This document shows positions 58,262 through 64,000 of a stretch of DNA of 64,000 bases, one piece after another; position 1 is the stretch's first letter, and each line of letters begins with the position of its first letter. Origin of the DNA: Antedon mediterranea (lineage: Eukaryota; Echinodermata; Crinoidea; Comatulida; Antedonidae). The notes beneath the pieces are model-generated. The model saw only the letters and a program-made list of their open reading frames with translations, did not search any database and was not told the DNA's origin. The position numbers and the translations under genes were made by a program. The stretch spans positions 33,189,304 through 33,253,303 of the forward strand of contig NC_092671.1 in NCBI RefSeq assembly GCF_964355755.1, given 5' to 3'.

Positions 58262-59377
58262 TGGTTGTATATTTTATTTTTGTGTGTTAAGTAGATATTT
58301 AGGCTACGTTAATTTCAATTTTAAAATGCACAAAAAGGAAAAGCAAATAAAGTTGACCCATATGTGCACAAGGTACATTTAAAATTATTTTATTTCAATG
58401 TTTAGCTAGAGATGTAAGTATGATTTGCAAAACTAGCGAGATTGCTAATAACTATTCATCCACTACATACATAATAATAATTACGATAAAAATAATGATA
58501 ATAATAGAAACAAAATATCTATTGTTTTCTTTGATGTTTTATTATTTGTTCATTTTACTATTTATATTATTTTTATGTCGTTTAGGACTTACATGGGCTA
58601 TCCTTGCATCTCATAGTCTGGTTTTTTTTCTGATTTTAATTGTATTATAGAAATTGTAGTTAAGTACAAAAAAAGAGATGTAGTCAAAAAAGAATTTTAA
58701 TAACAATGAAGGAAAATCTTAAAAACGATTGTAATAATGTATGATATATTTTTTATAGAATAACCTTTTAACGTGATTTTATGTATTCTTGTCCTTGTCA
58801 TGTTTATTGAGATGCAAATAAAACAAACCAAATCCCACACCGTTTACCACCAATCAAACAAACCTCTGTATAAAAGACTGTTTTACATAATTCAATAATA
58901 CCAGAACGACCCTCCTACTGTAAAATTCTCCTACATAAGAATACATGAGAAAAAAAATAAAGAATGATAACTTGAAAACTGTAGGCGCTATCGTGCTAAC
59001 AAACAAAAACAAAGATTACAAACAAAGTAAGTACTATACTCGGCAAAATTTTATTTTGCCAAGTAACAAACAAACACAAACATCCACAGCAAGACTTTGT
59101 ATTCTTGAAGTCAAATAAAATAGCAACTTTGAATGCAGTTGGAGATGCTGATACCAAAGAACTCAGTTAACAAATAACAATTTGTTAAGGATATTTTTCA
59201 AAACAATTATTTAAAGAAATACCGTAACTTACGTTTCATTTAAATAAATACCCTATTCGTATCAAAGATACATGTTATCTGCTACTATAGTCTTTACCAT
59301 CATAAAATGTCTGATTGGGATTTATGTCACATGCGCAGTTTAATTTCAGTAATTTATTTATTTTTTAAACATTCAAT

Positions 59378-59452
59378 TTATAGTGTGTACAATGTATTGA
59401 AGCCATCCCACAGCTTGTTTAATGTAAATTGCAAATAGCCTTGGTATGGTTC
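59378..59452 (-). other. Possible terminal exon
   Basis: A strong pyrimidine-rich acceptor (ACTTTTTTTTGGCAG, minus strand) is followed by 24 codons, EPYQGYLQFTLNKLW then DGFNTLYTL, a stop, and AATAAA about 20 nt later. Another frame through the same exon also ends soon after. Upstream exons were not identified. Confidence 0.25.
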
Positions 59453-61686
59453 CTGCCAAAAAAAAGTAGTTAGGAATGTAGTTGTAGGAAAAAATGTTGC
59501 CAATATGTGGTAAGTACAAGTACTGTCAACTGTCAAAATACTTAATACAAGTTGATGTATAACGTTCATAAATGTTCTATATATTTATTATTTCCATGAA
59601 ATTTTTTTTAATGAGGAAACTTAATAATCAATTTCAACAGGACAAAATATCTAAAAAGTCGTTTTTCTTCAGCTTTTACATTTTTTTAAAGATATGTTAT
59701 TTGAGCATTATTGTGACATCTTATGACGTCATAAGTACGTCATATGGTAATTTGAATATGGCTATGAATAAGTGGAAAGTTTAATATCACATTTATATCT
59801 ACTCGTTATCCAATTGCGTGGTTAAAAAACTAACCTTTGAGATACGGAGCTTCAAAATGGAAAATATCGGCCATTTTGAAAATATGCTAATTGACCCACC
59901 ACTTTCTGATAAATAATAGACAAAATACAAATTGTTCTAGGTGTAACCATACTTGTACTGGACTAACATGTCAATAGAGCAATCCTACTGCGCATACGGA
60001 TGGGTAAGTTACCATTTTGATATTTATTCACGAAATTATGTCTTTGAAGAAGCGAATGCTTTTATACAGCTTACATAAGGGTTTAAAGATATTGTCCCAC
60101 TGAAATTATTATTGGTTACATTTTTTTAAGTAGGCCATTTTAATTTCACATAATATTTATTCACTTTCACCAAAAATTGCATCGAAAAAATAAATTATTT
60201 ACTGGACAAAACTGTAATTGAAAGCAGAAATGATAAAAATTTGCTGCCAGTTGAATTTAATTTTGTTATTTTATAAGTGAAAAAGGATTTTTTTTTATAC
60301 GGAAGTAATTATTAATGTCTGTCTGATTTTAGTGATCTTCATTTTTCCTATTTTTGGAGGACAATATTTTTCATACATTAGTGAATTATCCATCTATGAT
60401 ATACCACTGAAGACTGGAATTAATTATTAATAATTACTTTCAATATTTCCTGGATATATAAAAGGCATTACTCTTCTGTTTATCTCGCATACAGTATGTT
60501 TGCTGAACATTTCTATGTCCAAAGATGTGCTCGCACAGTTTATTTGCAAGTAAATTCAGGAAGCCCGTTCTGCTACCGTTGTTATTATAATTCATTGAAT
60601 TGGTAAATAGGTTTACGTGACAATGAGTGTGATTTAGTAGATTCGTTTGAGAGGCAAGGCGGTTTTGAAATTTCATAATGGGTCGAGTGTGCTTCACAGG
60701 ATGGCGATTTGTGCGGAATCTTACTCGCCTCATAGGCTTGCTTGTTCTAATTCCGAATAATGGATTTACGTGGCATTTTAAATAAATAATATCAATATTT
60801 GTAGTAACTTTATTCCAAATCATTAAAAACAGATAACAACTATAAAGATACAAAATGGAAAGAAAAGAGAAACCGCATTTTATATTCCTTCCCTGGGTTT
60901 ATAGCCTCTCTACCTGAATACGAACACGAACATTATACAATAATGACAACTGTCAAAAGTACGTTTATTATTGTAATTTTGTTACCTATTTTATATATTT
61001 TAATTATTATATTTTTAATGTAAAAAAAACAAATGTAAATGTGGTTTTAAAAACTTCCAAATTAATCATTTTATATATATACAGCAACTTTTTTTTATTA
61101 CAACTACTTTTAACGTTGTAACATATAAATGTGAGGAAAATATGCTTTAAAATATGATAATAAAAGTGGGACGAACCAAAAAAAGACAACAAAAAAAGAA
61201 AAAAGGAAAGAGCAGTCGCAACCAAGTGGTATCATTTATCATACTTTTGATTTAAAAAAACTTAATGGAATGACTAGCTCAGTCAACAAAAAAAAACCCC
61301 ATCGAAAATGTTGAAACTCCGGAAAATAATGTAAAATGTCAGGGAGACATCCAAACGATCAGATGAAAACCATAGTGCTATTCTAAAGTTGCTTGAAATA
61401 AAAAGGAGGATCATCGTACAATCTTTAAAAGCCTTCTCACCATGGTGTTCACATTGTCCCTAATACAGTATACCGCTAAACGTTTGTAAACGTCTCCATG
61501 CTCTGCTCGAGCAGACAAGGATTTGGAAGATGAAAACGTAAATACGCATGCGTATAAGCTGGCGCTTTCGATTCAAGCGAACAAATTCGCCGAGTGGAAA
61601 ATCAGCTTTACTCGCAATCGCGGAGCCAAACTGTACACACCGCTCTTACTGCATGAACGCGTCAGTTCGGACCTCAGGTGGCACTC

Positions 61687-61733
61687 TATTTAAAATACCC
61701 AGTATAACGTTTCGCAACTGAGAACTGAGCATT
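61687..61733 (+). promoter_or_regulatory. TATA-like core promoter of the PAN-domain gene
   Basis: TATTTAAAATA at 61687 lies 47 bp before the ATG, with an initiator-like AACTGAGAACTGAGC between. Upstream (61545-61560) is a palindromic ACGCATGCGT, an NRF1-like site. The leader would be very short (about 15-20 nt). Confidence 0.45.
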
Positions 61734-62637
61734 ATGTCGATTTTCTACTTATACTGTTTTTATATATTTTGGGGATTTTTTACAAATTGTTTTGGTGAGT
61801 AGGCCTACACTGAATTAAATATTTAACGTGAATAATTTAAAATTATTATTAAAATGCACCTATATATGATAACACGTTATAGCTTAAAAATAGACTCAAT
61901 AATAATATAGGCCTATGGGCAATAGCATTTTAGTAATAGTACACTTTTAGTTACTTTAATGAGGAAAGATGTTCATACAAGATTATTTATTAAATTATGA
62001 AAATTAAGTCCAAAATAAAAAAAAAATGATTAGATTATTCTGATATCAATTCTAATGTTATCTGTGGTTATTTTGAGATCATCTGAAATTATCATGTTGT
62101 TATTCCCAGATAATACTCTGAAATCATTCTTTTATTATCCTGAGCTTATTCTGAATTTTTTTCCGAAATCATTCTGAAATTTTTCTGAAAATCATATGAG
62201 CTTATTCTGATGTTTTTCTGATATCTTTCGGGTTTATTCTGAGACTATTCTAGAAAATCAAATGAGATTATACTGAAATTATTCTAACGAATCAGAGAGA
62301 TTATTATTCTGAGATAATATCGTTTTGATAATATACATTTTTATATATAATGTTTATATAATATGTAGGAACAACTCAATACTCATGGAGAACCAATCGA
62401 ATGGAACTTAAAAAGAAAAATTACGCTTTAGTTGGACACATGAGGTATAGATTGTACGCACCGACTATTACGCGTTGCGCACATCTGTGTTTGAGCACAA
62501 TTAAGAAAGAGGGAGTGTGCAAATCTGTCAACTACGATATTTACAACAAAACATGTGATTTGAACGATGATGTGCAATTAGGAAATGAAAATGATTTGAT
62601 AGCAACACCTTTTGTTAACTACTACGAAATAACAATC
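61734..62637 (+). CDS. Secreted PAN/Apple-domain protein, 5' two exons (partial)
   Basis: Exon 1 (61734-61794) encodes a signal peptide, MSIFYLYCFYIFWGFFTNCF, and ends G|GTGAGT. Exon 2 (62369-62637) follows a TATGTAG acceptor, completes the glycine and adds 89 residues. Its Cys pattern is that of a PAN/Apple fold: RCAHLCLST, VCKSVNYD and KTCDLND, with the aromatic and tyrosine positions in place. The exon ends ...EITI in phase 0 at a GTAAGT donor; reading through gives only five more residues. PAN domains bind proteins or sugars, and in invertebrates they are often joined to EGF, lectin or fibrinogen-like domains. Those would lie in exons beyond the right edge. The full product is unknown. 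Confidence 0.75.
62035..62310. repeat. Degenerate ATTCTGAAAT-type repeat in PAN gene intron 1
   Basis: About 20 imperfect copies of an 11-22-bp unit around TTATTCTGAGAT/CATTCTGAAAT, with occasional TTTTTCTGA. Confidence 0.65.
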
Positions 62638-62639
62638 GT

Positions 62640-63420
62640 AAGTACACCAGATTTCTAACTGACTTGCAATAGGCAATTAGATATTACCTCATGACAGCTA
62701 CATAATCGGGTGTGGTAATATGTCTTTTCAATATATTTGTTTGCGCCCGAACTAACCATAAGAGGAATTTTCCGAATGTCGAGCTCTCTCGTGTTGTATT
62801 TTTAAACATTTATGCAACTACATCCAACAGCGATATCGCCAATTACAGATGCCGTATATTGAATTTTTTTTATTGATCACTTTATTTCAAAATAAATATT
62901 CCATTATTCTAAAAACAAAACAAAATACAAATCGGAAAATCACACTAAAATAGGATTTTTCCCACTTAGTGAAAAAATTTGAATATCGTAACCAGATAGG
63001 TCGTAGTACACCTAACAAGATCATTTTCAACTGTTAATCTAAAATCATAGACTTGCGTACATGCTCATAGAAAGAGGAATTGTTATTAGCACTACAGTAT
63101 ATCACAAATACATAACAAAAAGTACAAAATTAAATAATAGTACTAATATTAATATCATTATTTTCCTCCATTTAATAAAATAAAAAAAACAGCCTGAGTA
63201 GATCATTGTAAATCTATGTTTTACTATTTACTATAAAAACAAATCATATTGATTCAAATCCTTCAAACAATGACATATTTTCTTCATTGCTTTTTATGTT
63301 TTATTGCTCCATGTCATGTTCTTTGATACATTTTTGCTAGTAAGTGCGTGAATTACCCACAGGAGGATCTAAATAGTGTGAAATCATTAAGGCGTCATGG
63401 CCAATAGGACCCTGGTAAAT
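62640..63420. other. Intron 2 of the PAN-domain gene, nothing recognised
   Basis: AT-rich intronic sequence without coding or repeat structure that I can support. Confidence 0.5.
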
Positions 63421-63424
63421 CTTT

Positions 63425-64000
63425 AAATAAAATTGAAACAGCCTAAGAAACAAGGCCAACAGCCATTAAGTCGCGTGCTACAATGCATAGTGATACCGGA
63501 CCGACAAACAGACCGACAGACCGACAGACAGAAAGACCGACCGACCGACATAGTGAACTATACTGACCGAAATTACTGAACATGTTTAAAAATGTTGAAA
63601 TGTTTAAAAACATTTATTTTTTTAAAATTTACACGTGCGTAGCCTGTCACTTTCGACGTGCTCGTATAACGTAATTTCGAGTTGAAAAGTAAGTCAAGAA
63701 AACAGAAATCGGGCAAAAAGAGTGCGCAATAACATTTAACTCATGGCAATTTTGTAAACGCTTAAAATTGCCTGAAATGTACTCTTATTTCATCGAAAAT
63801 AAATTTTGAAAATGTTAAGCGCGCGTACGCATGCGTTACATGCGCTACGCACGTAATTGTACTGCCATATGATGATTTATGCCCTGAAATTTATGAGTAC
63901 CAAATTTTATTTAATTGTGATTCATGGTTGTGAAGATATGATTACAAACGTGATTTCGTTAAATCGTGCGTAGACCGCGTAATTTTTTATTGCGCACCGT
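63425..64000 (-). mobile_element. GTCGGT-type dispersed element, inverted copy
   Basis: On the minus strand this reads a GTCGGTCGGT...GTCTGTC tract, CCGGTATCACTATGCATTGT and AGCACGCGACTTAATGGCTG, matching 12370-12480. The GCGCGCGTACGC/GCGCTACGCAC words at 63820-63860 match those at 12130-12160. The element continues past the window edge. Confidence 0.65.

Larger units (their letters stand above)
57465..61680. other. AT-rich DNA with no firm genes
   Basis: No recognisable domains. Possible but unproven items inside are a 52-codon ATG frame at 58103-58261 and a possible terminal exon on the minus strand at 59378-59452. A 137-codon minus frame at 60853-60440 opens with TTG and matches nothing. 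Confidence 0.45.

Noticed and set aside
60440-60853. 137-codon minus frame as a secreted peptide precursor
   Set aside because: The apparent start is TTG, so the seeming signal peptide is not real. No cleavage-site plus amidation pattern is seen.

Overview
This is AT-rich, intron-rich animal DNA, most likely from a marine invertebrate deuterostome. An echinoderm is my best guess. The basis is a vasopressin/oxytocin-type receptor, tRNA-derived SINEs, L2/CR1/Jockey-like LINEs and the short-exon gene structures. The sequence itself proves only a bilaterian animal. Nothing looks bacterial or viral. Most of the window is intergenic or intronic sequence packed with mobile-element remains and tandem repeats.

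Three protein-coding genes can be supported by joining exons whose splice phases agree. (1) A two-exon vasopressin/oxytocin-type G-protein-coupled receptor lies on the + strand at 29538-34214 (420 aa). (2) A six-exon minus-strand gene at 49368-39969 encodes a 496-aa single-pass (type II) membrane protein. It has an FkbM-like methyltransferase domain followed by a domain that looks like a NodB polysaccharide deacetylase without its catalytic residues. This unusual domain combination is the most interesting object here. (3) The first two coding exons of a secreted PAN/Apple-domain protein lie at 61734-62637, and the gene runs off the right edge. Weaker candidates are a signal-peptide-like first exon at 6877-6938 behind a TATA box, an isolated minus-strand exon at 9518-9679, and a possible terminal exon near 59378-59452.

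Layout: 1-15.7 kb holds SINE and MITE pieces, an eight-copy 48-bp tandem array, a 245-bp duplication and GTCGGT-rich repeats. A 5'-truncated L2-type LINE with a long open frame lies at 15.8-18.6 kb. From 19 to 26 kb there are LINE and SINE remnants, a diverged 36-bp tandem array, a dispersed repeat (copy A) and a hAT-type MITE with an 8-bp target duplication. From 29.3 to 34.2 kb is the receptor gene, whose intron holds two minisatellites. From 36 to 39.6 kb there are MITEs and a SINE. From 39.7 to 49.4 kb is the methyltransferase gene, whose introns hold a foldback repeat, a SINE, an antisense LINE and a minisatellite. From 49.5 to 53.9 kb is a decayed LINE with ORF1 and ORF2 remains. From 54.3 to 57.5 kb is copy B of the dispersed repeat, interrupted by another LINE. 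From 57.5 kb to the end is mostly plain AT-rich DNA and the PAN gene.

The identified genes do not form a pathway. The palindromic octamer TAGGCCTA is strikingly over-represented across the whole window (30 positions read).
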